Source of the DNA: Parabacteroides bouchesdurhonensis
GTDB lineage: Bacteria > Bacteroidota > Bacteroidia > Bacteroidales > Tannerellaceae
Direction: 5' to 3'
Assembly: GCF_900186615.1 (NCBI RefSeq)
Contig: NZ_LT896588.1
Span: 1,594,961 to 1,658,960, forward strand
Length of the DNA: 64,000 nt
The position numbers and the translations under genes were made by a program. Shown piece by piece: positions 17,191-25,915 of this stretch (its first letter is position 1; the number at the start of each line of letters is the position of its first letter). A model generated the notes under the pieces. That model searched no databases, was not told where the DNA came from, and saw only the letters and a program-made list of their open reading frames with translations.

Positions 17191-18657
17191 ATGGAGAATA
17201 ATTCTCGAAAGTTACCAGCGCCCTTACTATCAGTAGTACCAATCATTGTCTTGGTCATCCTTTTATATTTCACCATTCGTACTTTTGGCAGTGATGCGTT
17301 GAGTGGTGGTAGTCAAGTTGTGCTGCTTACCACTACTGCAGTATGTTCTCTTCTTGCGATGTTATTCTGCCGGACTAAATGGAAAGAAATTGAACAGGCT
17401 ATATGCAATAACATATTAGGCGTCTCGGTTGCATTAATTATACTATTGTTGATTGGAGCTTTGTCCGGGACATGGATGATTAGCGGAGTAGTTCCGACCT
17501 TGATATATTATGGAATGCAGATATTGCACCCCAGCTTCTTTTTGGCTTCTTGCTGTGTTATCTGTGCAATAGTTTCGGTTATGACAGGAAGTTCCTGGAC
17601 TACTATTGCAACTATCGGCATTGCATTGATGGGAATAGGGGAAGCTCAAGGATTTGCGACCGGCTGGATTGCCGGAGCGATTATTTCGGGAGCCTATTTC
17701 GGTGATAAAATTTCTCCGTTGTCGGATACAACAGTGTTGGCTTCATCGGTTACACATACACCTTTGTTCTCGCATATCCGTTATATGATGTACACAACAG
17801 TACCATCAATGATTATAACATTGATAATTTTTACGATTGCCGGTTTTGCACATACAAGAGTTGGTAGTGGACAAATAGCTGCATTCTCCGAATCATTGAA
17901 GGATACCTTTAATATTTCACTTTGGCTATTACTGGTACCTTTGGTAACAGGCATATTAATTGCACGCAAAGTGCCTTCTCTTATTACATTATTCCTTTCA
18001 ACAGCATTAGCCGGAGTCTTTGCTCTTTTCTTTCAGCCTCATTTGTTACACGAGATATCCGGTATTTCAATGAAAGGCGCTTTGTCTTCCTTCAAAGGTT
18101 TGTTTATGACTATTTATGGTGGTACGCAGATTGAAACAGGTAATGAAGCATTAAATAAATTGGTAGCTACACGTGGAATGGCGGGTATGATGAATACGAT
18201 TTGGCTTATTCTTTGCGCGATGTGTTTTGGCGGAGCAATGACGGCTAGTGGTATGTTGGAAAGTATAACATCGGTTTTTCTCCGTTTTATGAAACGCCGG
18301 ATAGGCATGGTGGCTTCAACGGTTATATCGGGTTTATTTTTGAATATCTGTACTGCCGACCAGTACATTTCTATTATTTTGACGGGAAACATGTTCAAAG
18401 ATATTTATAAAAAGAAAGGTTATGAAAGCCGTTTGCTTAGTCGTACTACAGAAGATTCTGTAACTGTTACGTCGGTATTGGTCCCGTGGAATACATGTGG
18501 TATGACCCAGGCCACAATTTTAGGGGTGGCAACGCTAACCTACTTGCCTTATTGCTTTTTTAATTTGATAAGTCCGTTAATGAGTATTATTATTGCAACT
18601 TTAGGTTTCAAAATAAAACAAATCCATGAAGAAGATAAAGATCACATTACTGACTAA
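17191..18657 (+). CDS. nhaC: NhaC-family Na+/H+ antiporter
   Basis: The 488-residue integral membrane protein has about 11-12 hydrophobic segments. The family signature around the transport core is visible: VMTGSSWTTIATIG, then GAIISGAYFGDKISPLSDTT near residue 165-185, with the Asp/Lys and Asp/Thr groups expected for cation antiport. NhaC proteins exchange internal Na+ for external H+ (malate or lactate exchange is known in relatives). Its last 32 bases overlap the following symporter gene, so the two are translationally linked. A working pair is plausible: the symporter brings in a substrate with Na+ and this protein removes the Na+. Confidence 0.9.
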   Translation: MENNSRKLPAPLLSVVPIIVLVILLYFTIRTFGSDALSGGSQVVLLTTTAVCSLLAMLFCRTKWKEIEQAICNNILGVSVALIILLLIGALSGTWMISGVVPTLIYYGMQILHPSFFLASCCVICAIVSVMTGSSWTTIATIGIALMGIGEAQGFATGWIAGAIISGAYFGDKISPLSDTTVLASSVTHTPLFSHIRYMMYTTVPSMIITLIIFTIAGFAHTRVGSGQIAAFSESLKDTFNISLWLLLVPLVTGILIARKVPSLITLFLSTALAGVFALFFQPHLLHEISGISMKGALSSFKGLFMTIYGGTQIETGNEALNKLVATRGMAGMMNTIWLILCAMCFGGAMTASGMLESITSVFLRFMKRRIGMVASTVISGLFLNICTADQYISIILTGNMFKDIYKKKGYESRLLSRTTEDSVTVTSVLVPWNTCGMTQATILGVATLTYLPYCFFNLISPLMSIIIATLGFKIKQIHEEDKDHITD

Positions 18658-19795
18658 AGTTATTATTGCTATTGCTGCCGGTGTATTGTTCGGACAATTT
18701 TTGCCGTTGGGGTTAGCGCGTATATTTGTTACCTTTAATTCATTGTTCGGAAACTTTCTTTCGTTCTCAATACCACTCATTATACTTGGTTTGGTAACAC
18801 CTGCCATAGGAGAACTAGGCAAAGGTGCTGGTAAGCTGCTTGCTATAACAGCGTTGATAGCATATGGTTCGACAATCTTCTCGGGGTTTTTTACTTATTT
18901 GAGTGGCTCTGCTATTTTTCCGCATATCTTGCCTACAAATACGGAGCTAACAGCAATGGAGAATCCGGAAGATTTTATGTTGAAACCTTATTTTGTTGTT
19001 GCTATGCCTCCGTTAATGGATGTAATGACGGCATTGTTGCTCTCTTTCACTATTGGTTTGGGGATTTCAAATATACAAGGTACGACTTTACGAGATACAT
19101 TTTCCGATTTCAAAGATATTATTATTAAACTGATAGAAGCTATTATTATACCATTGTTGCCGCTGCATATTTTTGGTATCTTTTTGAATATGACGGTTAG
19201 TGGGCAGGTGATGAGTGTTATTACCATGTTTTTGAAAGTTATTGTCGTCATTTTCGTATTGCATGTATTACTCTTATTAATTCAATTTACGATAGCAGGA
19301 GGAGTGAGCGGAAAAAATCCATTGCGTTTGTTGAAGAATATGTTGCCTGCCTATGCAACGGCTTTGGGTACACAGTCATCTGCAGCAACGATACCTGTAA
19401 CATTGGCTCAGGCTGTAAAAAATGGTGTTCGTGAGAATATAGCCATCTTTGTAGTGCCTTTGTGTGCTACGATCCATTTATCCGGAAGTACAATGAAAAT
19501 TACAGCTTGTGCTATGGCGATTATGATTATGGCAGGTGAGCCGATCACCATTTCGCAGTTTGGAGGTTTTATTATGATGCTAGGTGTAACAATGGTTGCT
19601 GCTCCCGGTGTTCCCGGAGGAGCTATTATGGCCGCTTTGGGATTGTTACAAGGAATGCTCGGTTTTAATGAGACATTGCAGGCTTTGATGATTGCTCTTT
19701 ATATCGCAATGGATAGTTTCGGTACAGCTTGTAATGTTACAGGTGATGGTGCTATAGCTGTTGTGGTTGATAAGATTGCCGGAAAACAAGTTTAG
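18626..19795 (+). CDS. Dicarboxylate/amino-acid:cation symporter (DAACS family)
   Basis: The 389-residue membrane protein belongs to the SstT/GltP-like group. It has about eight hydrophobic helices; the re-entrant-loop region reads TQSSAATIPVT near residue 250 and the last transport helices contain MDSFGTACNVTGDGAIAVVVD, where Asp and Asn normally coordinate Na+ and substrate. Substrate could be serine/threonine, glutamate or a C4-dicarboxylate; sequence alone does not decide. The start at 18626 lies inside nhaC (32-nt overlap), consistent with coupled translation. Its stop overlaps the convergent exonuclease gene by four bases, leaving no room for a terminator. Confidence 0.88.
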   Translation: MKKIKITLLTKVIIAIAAGVLFGQFLPLGLARIFVTFNSLFGNFLSFSIPLIILGLVTPAIGELGKGAGKLLAITALIAYGSTIFSGFFTYLSGSAIFPHILPTNTELTAMENPEDFMLKPYFVVAMPPLMDVMTALLLSFTIGLGISNIQGTTLRDTFSDFKDIIIKLIEAIIIPLLPLHIFGIFLNMTVSGQVMSVITMFLKVIVVIFVLHVLLLLIQFTIAGGVSGKNPLRLLKNMLPAYATALGTQSSAATIPVTLAQAVKNGVRENIAIFVVPLCATIHLSGSTMKITACAMAIMIMAGEPITISQFGGFIMMLGVTMVAAPGVPGGAIMAALGLLQGMLGFNETLQALMIALYIAMDSFGTACNVTGDGAIAVVVDKIAGKQV

Positions 19796-20334
19796 TAAAT
19801 CGTCCGGATCAACTCTTGTAAGGATTCTACTCCTTGTTCTTTCATCATTGTGTTGGCGATATGGGCGCAAGCATAAGCATCTGCCATTGCGTGATGATGA
19901 TAAACAAGATCGTATCCGCAATAACTTGCTACGGTTTGCAATTGATGATTCCTCAGGAAAGGGTATAATTTCCGGGATAATCGGCAAGTACAATAGAAAT
20001 CATATTTGGGATAAGCTAATCCGAATGTAGAATATGCAGCTTTCAGACAACCTTCATCAAACGGACTGTTGTGTGCAACGAGAGGAATATCTTTGATTTT
20101 AGGCTCTATCTTCTCCCATACTTCTTCAAAATCAGGTTCGTTATTCGTGTCATGGGACGTGATACCGTGAATAGCTGTGGTCCAGCGAGTGTAATAATTA
20201 GGAGTGGGACGGATTAAAGTATAAATACTTTCTATAATTGTATTGTCTTCTACTATAGCAATTCCAACGCTGCATATGCTGCTTCTTTTCCCGTTGGCAG
20301 TTTCAAAATCTATTGCAGCAAAACGTTCTATCAT
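19792..20334 (-). CDS. DEDDh 3'-5' exonuclease, DnaQ/epsilon-like
   Basis: The 180-residue protein is a stand-alone exonuclease domain. ExoI contains Asp9-x-Glu11 in AIDFETANG, ExoII appears as VAHNSPFDEGCL, and ExoIII as HHAMADAYACAHIA, giving the complete DEDDh set. Such proteins trim 3' ends of DNA or RNA; without a polymerase or other domain, its exact substrate is unknown. It begins 36 nt after the upstream ECF sigma gene on the same strand, so it may be transcribed with it. Confidence 0.9.
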   Translation of the reverse strand: MIERFAAIDFETANGKRSSICSVGIAIVEDNTIIESIYTLIRPTPNYYTRWTTAIHGITSHDTNNEPDFEEVWEKIEPKIKDIPLVAHNSPFDEGCLKAAYSTFGLAYPKYDFYCTCRLSRKLYPFLRNHQLQTVASYCGYDLVYHHHAMADAYACAHIANTMMKEQGVESLQELIRTIY

Positions 20335-20369
20335 CGTTCCTAATTTTTACATAAACATAAAAATACTAT

Positions 20370-20936
20370 TTAGCAGGAAATGAAAAGTGCTACGATTGGC
20401 ATATAATCCTTTAGCTTTATGCGGAGAATTTTCAATGCTTTTGCGATATGGAACTCAACCGTTTTAATACTAACGTTCATATCTGTAGCTATTTCTCTGT
20501 AGGTTTTATTTTCATACCGGCTTTTAAAGAATATTTTGCGGGTTTGTTCCGGCATTTCATGCAACGTTGTTCTAATAATTTGTTTTAGTTCATTCGTAAA
20601 TAGCTCTGAAGGATCACATGATTCAAGGGATGATATGCGGAAACTAAGTTCTCTGGTGTGCTGATCCATAATTTGGTCTTCGGCTTCATTTATAACATTC
20701 AGATGGCGAAGGTAATTTATAGCCCTGTTTTTTACGCAAGTTAATACATAAGCTGGTATATTAACACTTTCCGGAAGATCTTTTCTCTTTTCCCAATAAA
20801 GCATTATTGCTTCCATATAAATGTCTTCAGCAGCTGCAATGTCACGAACGTATGAATTAGCAAATAAAATGAAAGGCTCCTTAAATTGATCAAAGAGCAT
20901 AGAAAATTGAGATAATTCAGTTTGCCGTTCATTCAT
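20370..20936 (-). CDS. ECF-type RNA polymerase sigma factor
   Basis: The 188-residue product has region 2 (FILFANSYVRDIAAAEDIYMEA, adjusted as FILFANSYVRDIAAAED then IYMEAIMLYWEKR) and region 4 with the helix-turn-helix YREIATDMNVSIKTVEFHIAKAL near the C-terminus. The start is placed at ATG 20936: the longer reading from 21011 would begin upstream of the likely -7 element at 20945-20952. Sigma factors like this in Bacteroidota often work with a FecR-type anti-sigma factor, but none is next to it here, so its signal is unknown. The C-terminus is hydrophobic (MPIVALFISC), which is unusual and could tether it to a partner or membrane. Confidence 0.88.
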   Translation of the reverse strand: MNERQTELSQFSMLFDQFKEPFILFANSYVRDIAAAEDIYMEAIMLYWEKRKDLPESVNIPAYVLTCVKNRAINYLRHLNVINEAEDQIMDQHTRELSFRISSLESCDPSELFTNELKQIIRTTLHEMPEQTRKIFFKSRYENKTYREIATDMNVSIKTVEFHIAKALKILRIKLKDYMPIVALFISC

Positions 20937-20944
20937 AATTGATG

Positions 20945-20952
20945 CAAAAGTA
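20945..20952 (-). promoter_or_regulatory. -7 element of the ECF sigma gene
   Basis: The minus strand reads TACTTTTG. Only eight bases separate it from the ATG at 20936, so the message would be leaderless or nearly so. Confidence 0.5.
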
Positions 20953-20968
20953 ATAAAAAAGTCTTTCC

Positions 20969-21003
20969 TTTTGATGATAGTCTTGTTAAAAGCATTACTT
21001 TTG
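20969..21003 (+). promoter_or_regulatory. Promoter of the FKBP gene
   Basis: TTTTG at 20969-20973 and TACTTTTG at 20996-21003, 22 bases apart, resemble the Bacteroides -33/-7 promoter. The same -7 word occurs on the opposite strand 44 bases away for the ECF gene. Confidence 0.55.
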
Positions 21004-21032
21004 TGCTTCATAAATAGTTGAAGAAGAAAAAA

Positions 21033-21620
21033 ATGGATAAAGTAAGTTATGCGCTTGGTTTAAGTATTGGAAACAATTTTCAGAACTCAGGTATTAAAGA
21101 TCTTCAGGTAGAAGATTTTGTTCAAGGATTGAAAGATGTTTTATCCGAAACAAAACCGGTCATCAGCTATGATGAAGCAAAGCAGGTAATTAATGAATAT
21201 TTCATGAAGCTGCAGAAAGAAAAGCTGGAAATCAATAAAAAGGCTGGTGAAGAATTCTTGAATATTAATAAGCATAAAGCTGGCGTTGTAGAACTGCCAA
21301 GCGGATTGCAATATGAAGTTCTGAAAAAGGGAACAGGTGCAAAGCCTACTGCATCGGATAAAGTAAAATGCCACTACCATGGTACATTAATTAACGGAAC
21401 TGTTTTTGATAGTTCTGTGCAAAGAAACGAACCCGCGGTGTTCGGTGTATCACAGGTTATTCCCGGATGGGTAGAAGCTCTCCAATTAATGGAGGTTGGT
21501 TCTAAGTGGAGATTGTTTATTCCTTCCCAATTAGCTTATGGCGAACAAGGGGCAGGAGAGATTATCGAACCGAACAGTGCGTTGGTTTTTGATGTTGAAT
21601 TATTGGATATCGTAAAATAA
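21033..21620 (+). CDS. FKBP-type peptidyl-prolyl isomerase, cytoplasmic form
   Basis: The 195-residue protein accelerates cis-trans isomerisation of proline bonds. Residues ~1-85 are the helical FKBP N-terminal dimerisation domain (MDKVSYALGLSIGNNFQNSG), and residues ~90-195 are the FKBP domain (VKCHYHGTLINGTVFDSS, VIPGWVEALQLMEVGSKW, PSQLAYGEQGAGE). There is no signal peptide, so it acts in the cytoplasm. I chose the ATG at 21033 over a TTG at 21018 because the AAGAAGAAAA stretch before it serves as ribosome-binding region. The next gene, 10 nt away, encodes a lipoprotein version of the same protein. Confidence 0.93.
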   Translation: MDKVSYALGLSIGNNFQNSGIKDLQVEDFVQGLKDVLSETKPVISYDEAKQVINEYFMKLQKEKLEINKKAGEEFLNINKHKAGVVELPSGLQYEVLKKGTGAKPTASDKVKCHYHGTLINGTVFDSSVQRNEPAVFGVSQVIPGWVEALQLMEVGSKWRLFIPSQLAYGEQGAGEIIEPNSALVFDVELLDIVK

Positions 21621-21630
21621 TTAAGTATAA

Positions 21631-22350
21631 ATGAAAATGAAAAAGTTTAGTGTATTGGCTACTGTTGCTATTGCAGCATTAGGTATTTTTGCAACTTCTT
21701 GTGATTCTCATCCTACTGCAAATTTAAAAACTGCAGTTGACAGCGCAAGCTACGCTATAGGTGTAAGCACAGGTGCTGGTTATAAAGAAAATTTAAAGAC
21801 TTTGCCTGGTGGCGAAGCTAATATTGATGCTTTGATTGCTGGTTTTGTTCAGGCTATTAAAGGTGATTCAACAAAAATGACTCCGCAGGCTGCTCAAACA
21901 TATTTGCAGACTTATTTTGTAGAAGCTCAAGCTCGCGAAGCTAAGAAAACAAAAGAAGAAGGAGAAAAGTTCTTAGCCGAAAATAAAACAAAGGATGGTG
22001 TTTTTACAACTGAAAGCGGTTTGCAATATAAAATAGAAAAAGAAGGTGATGGCCCGAAGCCAAAAGCTACTGACAAAGTAAAGGTGCATTATACAGGAAC
22101 CTTGTTGGATGGCACTAAGTTCGATAGCTCAATTGATCGTGGTGAACCACTTGTTTTTAATTTGAATAATGTAATTAAAGGTTGGACTGAAGGTGTACAG
22201 ATTATGCCTGTAGGTTCTAAATATATTTTCTGGATTCCTGCAGAGTTGGCATATGGGGAACGTGGTGCAGGACAGGATATCAAGCCAAACAGTACCTTGA
22301 AGTTTGAAATTGAATTACTGGATATCGTAAAAGACGACGACAAGAAGTAA
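21631..22350 (+). CDS. FKBP-type peptidyl-prolyl isomerase lipoprotein (Mip-like)
   Basis: The 239-residue protein has a lipoprotein signal (LGIFATSC, Cys24) followed by DSHPTANLKT, the FKBP_N helical domain (DSASYAIGVSTGAGYKENL), a lysine-rich helix linker, and an FKBP domain (VKVHYTGTLLDGTKFDSS, WIPAELAYGERGAGQDIKPN). It probably folds envelope proteins. ATG codons at 21631 and 21637 are both possible starts and differ by two residues. It is co-transcribed with the cytoplasmic FKBP 10 nt upstream and closed by a strong terminator; the pair looks like a duplication with one copy re-targeted to the envelope. Confidence 0.94.
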   Translation: MKMKKFSVLATVAIAALGIFATSCDSHPTANLKTAVDSASYAIGVSTGAGYKENLKTLPGGEANIDALIAGFVQAIKGDSTKMTPQAAQTYLQTYFVEAQAREAKKTKEEGEKFLAENKTKDGVFTTESGLQYKIEKEGDGPKPKATDKVKVHYTGTLLDGTKFDSSIDRGEPLVFNLNNVIKGWTEGVQIMPVGSKYIFWIPAELAYGERGAGQDIKPNSTLKFEIELLDIVKDDDKK

Positions 22351-22371
22351 TATATCTTAAAGTTTATATAT

Positions 22372-22414
22372 AAAGCGGGCAAAATATGCTAAAAAGCATT
22401 ATTTGCCCGCTTTT
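22372..22414 (+). terminator. Terminator after the FKBP pair
   Basis: AAAGCGGGCAAA (22372-22383) pairs perfectly with TTTGCCCGCTTT (22402-22413), followed by T. The loop can pair further. Confidence 0.85.
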
Positions 22415-22470
22415 ATTATTTATTTGTCACTTTTTTCTTTCAGAATGATATTTGAATGAAATAAATTATA

Positions 22471-22478
22471 TACTTTTG
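22471..22478 (+). promoter_or_regulatory. -7 element of the Lrp-type regulator gene
   Basis: TACTTTTG, 40 bases before the start codon. A TTTG occurs at 22451-22454, 16 bases upstream, slightly short of the usual 19-21 spacing. Confidence 0.5.
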
Positions 22479-22518
22479 ATAAAGTAAACATTAATGCATA
22501 TTGTAAAGCGATTTTAAA

Positions 22519-22992
22519 ATGGAGAAGATAGACAAACTGGACCGGCAGATATTGAACATTATTTCAAAAAATGCCAGGATTCCTTTTAAGGATGTTGCCG
22601 AAGAATGTGGTGTTTCTCGCGCAGCTATTCATCAACGGGTACAGCGCATGATTGATATGAATGTAATCGTAGGGTCAGGGTATCATATTAATCCGAAAAT
22701 CTTGGGTTATAATACATGCACATATATCGGCGTAAAGCTGGAACGTGGCTCTATGTATAAAGATGTCGTTCCTGAGTTTGAAAAGATTCCAGAAGTCGTT
22801 GAATGCCATTTCACAACAGGTCCGTATACTTTGCTAATCAAATTATATGCTCGCGATAATGAACACCTGATGGAGTTGTTGAACTCTAAAATACAAGAAA
22901 TTCCAGGTGTTACAGCTACGGAAACTCTTATCTCTTTGCGCCAAAGTGTAAAACGAGAAATACCAATTTGTAATGTAAAAGAGATACTCTGA
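22519..22992 (+). CDS. Lrp/AsnC-family transcriptional regulator
   Basis: The 157-residue protein has an N-terminal helix-turn-helix (residues ~8-50; KLDRQILNIISKNARIPFKD, then CGVSRAAIHQRVQRM) and a C-terminal RAM/AsnC ligand-binding domain (PEVVECHFTTGPYTLLIKLY, ending GVTATETLISLRQSVKREIP). Members sense amino acids or related metabolites and form octamers. It is a single-gene transcription unit between two terminators and no amino-acid pathway gene lies next to it, so its regulon cannot be guessed. Confidence 0.93.
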   Translation: MEKIDKLDRQILNIISKNARIPFKDVAEECGVSRAAIHQRVQRMIDMNVIVGSGYHINPKILGYNTCTYIGVKLERGSMYKDVVPEFEKIPEVVECHFTTGPYTLLIKLYARDNEHLMELLNSKIQEIPGVTATETLISLRQSVKREIPICNVKEIL

Positions 22993-23030
22993 TTGACTGA
23001 CTTGTAGTATCAATAGCATTGAAGTAAAGA

Positions 23031-23086
23031 AAAAAGGCAGGTTCCAAACCTTTCATTCCGGTGAAAGAATTGGAACCTGCCTTTTT
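23031..23086. terminator. Bidirectional-looking terminator hairpin with nested inner stem
   Basis: A 17-bp perfect stem pairs 23031-23047 with 23070-23086; the arms start with AAAAA and end with TTTTT, so it could stop transcription in both directions. The loop contains a second stem, CTTTCA (23050-23055) with TGAAAG (23062-23067). It follows the Lrp-type gene by 38 bases. Confidence 0.85.
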
Positions 23087-23182
23087 CCTATAAATCTGTC
23101 TTACTCTATAAACTTAGGTTCTGGTATATTTGCATTTTATCCGATAGAAAATGGTCCTATTTTATATTTTATGTATTATTCT

Positions 23183-23190
23183 TACCTTTG
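23183..23190 (+). promoter_or_regulatory. -7 element of the protease-xseA-xseB-ispD-recG operon
   Basis: TACCTTTG, 29 bases before the protease start codon, matches TAnnTTTG. Confidence 0.55.
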
Positions 23191-23219
23191 TAACATATGT
23201 ATATTGAAGAGTGTATTAT

Positions 23220-24593
23220 ATGAATAAATATATCATATTGCTATTCTTGAACTTTGTATCATTATGCCTTTATGCTGATGAAGGATATTGTTTCCGGATT
23301 TATTTGAAGGATAAAGGTCCTTCCGGATATAGTTTGGACAAACCCGAAGCATATCTTTCGGGACGAGCTATTGAAAGGCGGATAAGACAAGGAAAAGAAA
23401 TTACTGTTTCCGACTTACCAATATCCTCTGTTTATCTGGATTCTTTATCGGCATGTGGAGGAATTCCGGTAGTAGTGAGTAAATGGTTTTCTACCGTAGT
23501 AATTGCCTGTTCTGACAGTTCGGTGATAGAACAGCTTAAAAAATTCTCTTTTGTAGATTCTGTAAAATGGGTTTGGAAAGGAGATTTGGATAAGAGGATA
23601 TCTGTATACAAAGACTCCTCCCGTTTAGAACCGTCAGATTCGCCACTGAAATCTTATTATGGTTATGCTGAGGAACAAATAAAGATGCTGAACGGTATTA
23701 AATTGCATGACGCCGGTTATCGGGGAATGGGCATGGAAGTCGCTGTAATTGATGCAGGATTTATGAATGTAGACCGTATCAGTGTTTTTGACTCTTTGAA
23801 CCTTTTGGGCACTCGTAATTTTGTATTTCCTGGAGAGAGTGTTTTTGAAGATGATGATCATGGCACAAAAGTTTTGTCATGTTTGGCCGCAAATGCTCCG
23901 GGAATAATGGTTGGGACAGCGCCGGATGCCTCTTATTGGTTGATAAAGAGTGAAGACAGTCGCTCTGAATATCCGATTGAAGAAGATTATTGGGCTGCTG
24001 CAGTTGAGTTTGCCGACAGTGTTGGTGTAGACGCTATTTCTTCGTCATTAGGATACTTTACGTACGATGTGAGTGAAATGGAATATAGCCCTTCTGCATT
24101 AGATGGAAAGACTGCATTTATCAGTCGTGCGGCTCATAAAGCTGCCGAAAAAGGTATTTTGGTTTTCTGTAGTGCGGGTAATGAAGGTAATGGTTATTGG
24201 GAAAAGATTACTTTTCCGTCGGATGCCTCTGATATAGTGACTGTGGGTGCCGTGACAGAGAAAAAGAAAAAAAGTATATTTAGTTCGATAGGTCTTACGG
24301 CTGATTACCGGGTGAAGCCGGATGTTGTAGCTTTGGGGAGCGGATGTTGTGTGATTAGTACGCGTGGAGATATACATTACGCGAACGGTACTTCTTTCTC
24401 GACTCCTATCCTTGCCGGTCTTGGAATCTGTTTATGGCAGGCTTTCCCTGATTTGAGCAACAAAGATATAATAGAGATGTTACAACAATCGGCCAGCCAA
24501 TATAAGCGGCCGGATGCTGAATTGGGATATGGTATCCCTGACGTATATAAAGCGTATAAACTTCAAAAGAAACATATTGGAAGACGCGAGTAA
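23220..24593 (+). CDS. Secreted subtilisin-like serine protease (S8)
   Basis: The 457-residue product has a signal peptide (IILLFLNFVSLCLYA) when started at ATG 23220; a GTG at 23211 adds three residues. The peptidase S8 triad is complete: Asp178 in VAVIDAGF, His214 in DDDHGT, and Ser392 in NGTSFSTP, with the oxyanion asparagine in FCSAGNEGNGYW. Residues ~20-150 form an N-terminal region that resembles a propeptide (FRIYLKDKGPSGYSLDKPEA). There is no C-terminal sorting domain, so it may stay in the periplasm. Its 3' end overlaps the xseA start region, placing a protease at the head of a DNA repair and isoprenoid operon, a purely organisational link. Confidence 0.9.
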   Translation: MNKYIILLFLNFVSLCLYADEGYCFRIYLKDKGPSGYSLDKPEAYLSGRAIERRIRQGKEITVSDLPISSVYLDSLSACGGIPVVVSKWFSTVVIACSDSSVIEQLKKFSFVDSVKWVWKGDLDKRISVYKDSSRLEPSDSPLKSYYGYAEEQIKMLNGIKLHDAGYRGMGMEVAVIDAGFMNVDRISVFDSLNLLGTRNFVFPGESVFEDDDHGTKVLSCLAANAPGIMVGTAPDASYWLIKSEDSRSEYPIEEDYWAAAVEFADSVGVDAISSSLGYFTYDVSEMEYSPSALDGKTAFISRAAHKAAEKGILVFCSAGNEGNGYWEKITFPSDASDIVTVGAVTEKKKKSIFSSIGLTADYRVKPDVVALGSGCCVISTRGDIHYANGTSFSTPILAGLGICLWQAFPDLSNKDIIEMLQQSASQYKRPDAELGYGIPDVYKAYKLQKKHIGRRE

Positions 24594-25914
24594 CATAGAA
24601 CAAAGAAAAGATGTATTTTCTTTATTTGAATTGACGATTCAAGTAAAGAATGTCTTCTATGAGTCTTTTCCTGATACATATTGGGTACGTGCGGAGATGA
24701 GTGACGTACGGACAAATATGTCGTCGGGGCATTGTTATTTGGAGTTCATCGAAAAGAATCCTATAAGCGGACAGATTGTAGCCCGTGCGCGGGGCACTAT
24801 TTGGGCAAAAACATTCCGTATGGTGAAACCTTACTTTGAGATGGAAACCGGCCAATTATTTTCTTCCGGACTGAAAGTCTTGGTAAAGGTTGCAGTTGAA
24901 TTCCATGAGTTATATGGATTTAGTTTGACTGTTCTGGATATTGATCCGGCTTATACACTTGGAGATATGGTTCGGAAGCGGATGGAAATTCTTCGTCAGT
25001 TGCAAGATGAAGGCGTGTTGACACTGAATAAAGAATTACCGTTTCCTTCTTTACCTCAACGGATTGCCGTTATTACGTCATCAACAGCTGCCGGATATGA
25101 AGATTTTCTGAATCAATTGACATCTAATAAGTCCGGTTTCCCGTTTTATGTGAAGTTGTTTCCTGCTCTTATGCAGGGAGATAAGACAGAGGCATCAGTT
25201 ATTGCTGCATTGGATAAAATTTATCATTATGCGAACTGTTTTGATGTGGTTGTTATTATTCGTGGCGGTGGAGCAACTTCCGATTTGAATAGTTTTGATT
25301 CTTATTTATTGGCAGCTAATTGTGCGCAATTTCCATTGCCTGTCATTACAGGAATCGGGCATGAACGGGATGATACGATTGTAGATATGGTAGCACATAC
25401 CCGGATGAAGACACCAACAGCTGTTGCCGAATTCTTAATTGGACGGATGGAGGCAGCGGAATCTGAATTAAATGGTTTGCAACAAGCCGTATGTTCATTA
25501 TCCACGGATATTATTCAGAAACAGAAACACTTTTTGCAATTAATAGGAAACCGTTTGCCATCTATTGCTATCGACAGGATTGAACGGAGCCGTGCTGCTT
25601 TACAATGGATGGGAAGTAAATTGTCTAATTCTACATTGTCTTTAATAAAATCAAAAGAATCTTTGTTGGAAGCTATGCAGCTTCAATTAAAGAATTTGAC
25701 TATTACTCAGTTAAAAGAAAGAGAACGTTTCATACAACTTTCCGAACAGTTTGTAAAGATGGCTTCTCCGGAGTATATTTTAAAGCGCGGATATAGTTTA
25801 TCTTTGAAAGACGGAAAAATAGTGAAGCATGCTGCGGATATGCAGCCGGGTGATGAATTGGTAACGCGTTTTGCAGATGGTGATGTATATAGTACGGTAA
25901 ATAAAAGGAAATAA
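24577..25914 (+). CDS. xseA: Exodeoxyribonuclease VII large subunit
   Basis: Exonuclease VII degrades single-stranded DNA. The protein has an N-terminal OB fold (LFELTIQVKNVFYESFPDTY, then GHCYLEFIEK) and the catalytic region with RIAVITSSTAAGYEDF, VVIIRGGGATSDLNSFD and GIGHERDDTIVD, followed by the long coiled coil and a C-terminal KRGYSLSLKDGK. The start is uncertain. The open frame runs from ATG 24514 or 24529, deep inside the protease gene, but the TTG at 24577 places the protein start just before the OB fold as in relatives and gives a 17-nt overlap; I prefer it. With this start the length is 445 residues. xseB follows after one base. Confidence 0.9.
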   Translation: MEDASNIEQRKDVFSLFELTIQVKNVFYESFPDTYWVRAEMSDVRTNMSSGHCYLEFIEKNPISGQIVARARGTIWAKTFRMVKPYFEMETGQLFSSGLKVLVKVAVEFHELYGFSLTVLDIDPAYTLGDMVRKRMEILRQLQDEGVLTLNKELPFPSLPQRIAVITSSTAAGYEDFLNQLTSNKSGFPFYVKLFPALMQGDKTEASVIAALDKIYHYANCFDVVVIIRGGGATSDLNSFDSYLLAANCAQFPLPVITGIGHERDDTIVDMVAHTRMKTPTAVAEFLIGRMEAAESELNGLQQAVCSLSTDIIQKQKHFLQLIGNRLPSIAIDRIERSRAALQWMGSKLSNSTLSLIKSKESLLEAMQLQLKNLTITQLKERERFIQLSEQFVKMASPEYILKRGYSLSLKDGKIVKHAADMQPGDELVTRFADGDVYSTVNKRK

Positions 25915-25915
25915 T

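Noticed and set aside
20937-21011. Longer start for the ECF sigma factor
   Set aside because: The extra 25 residues cross the likely -7 element and are not part of sigma region 2.
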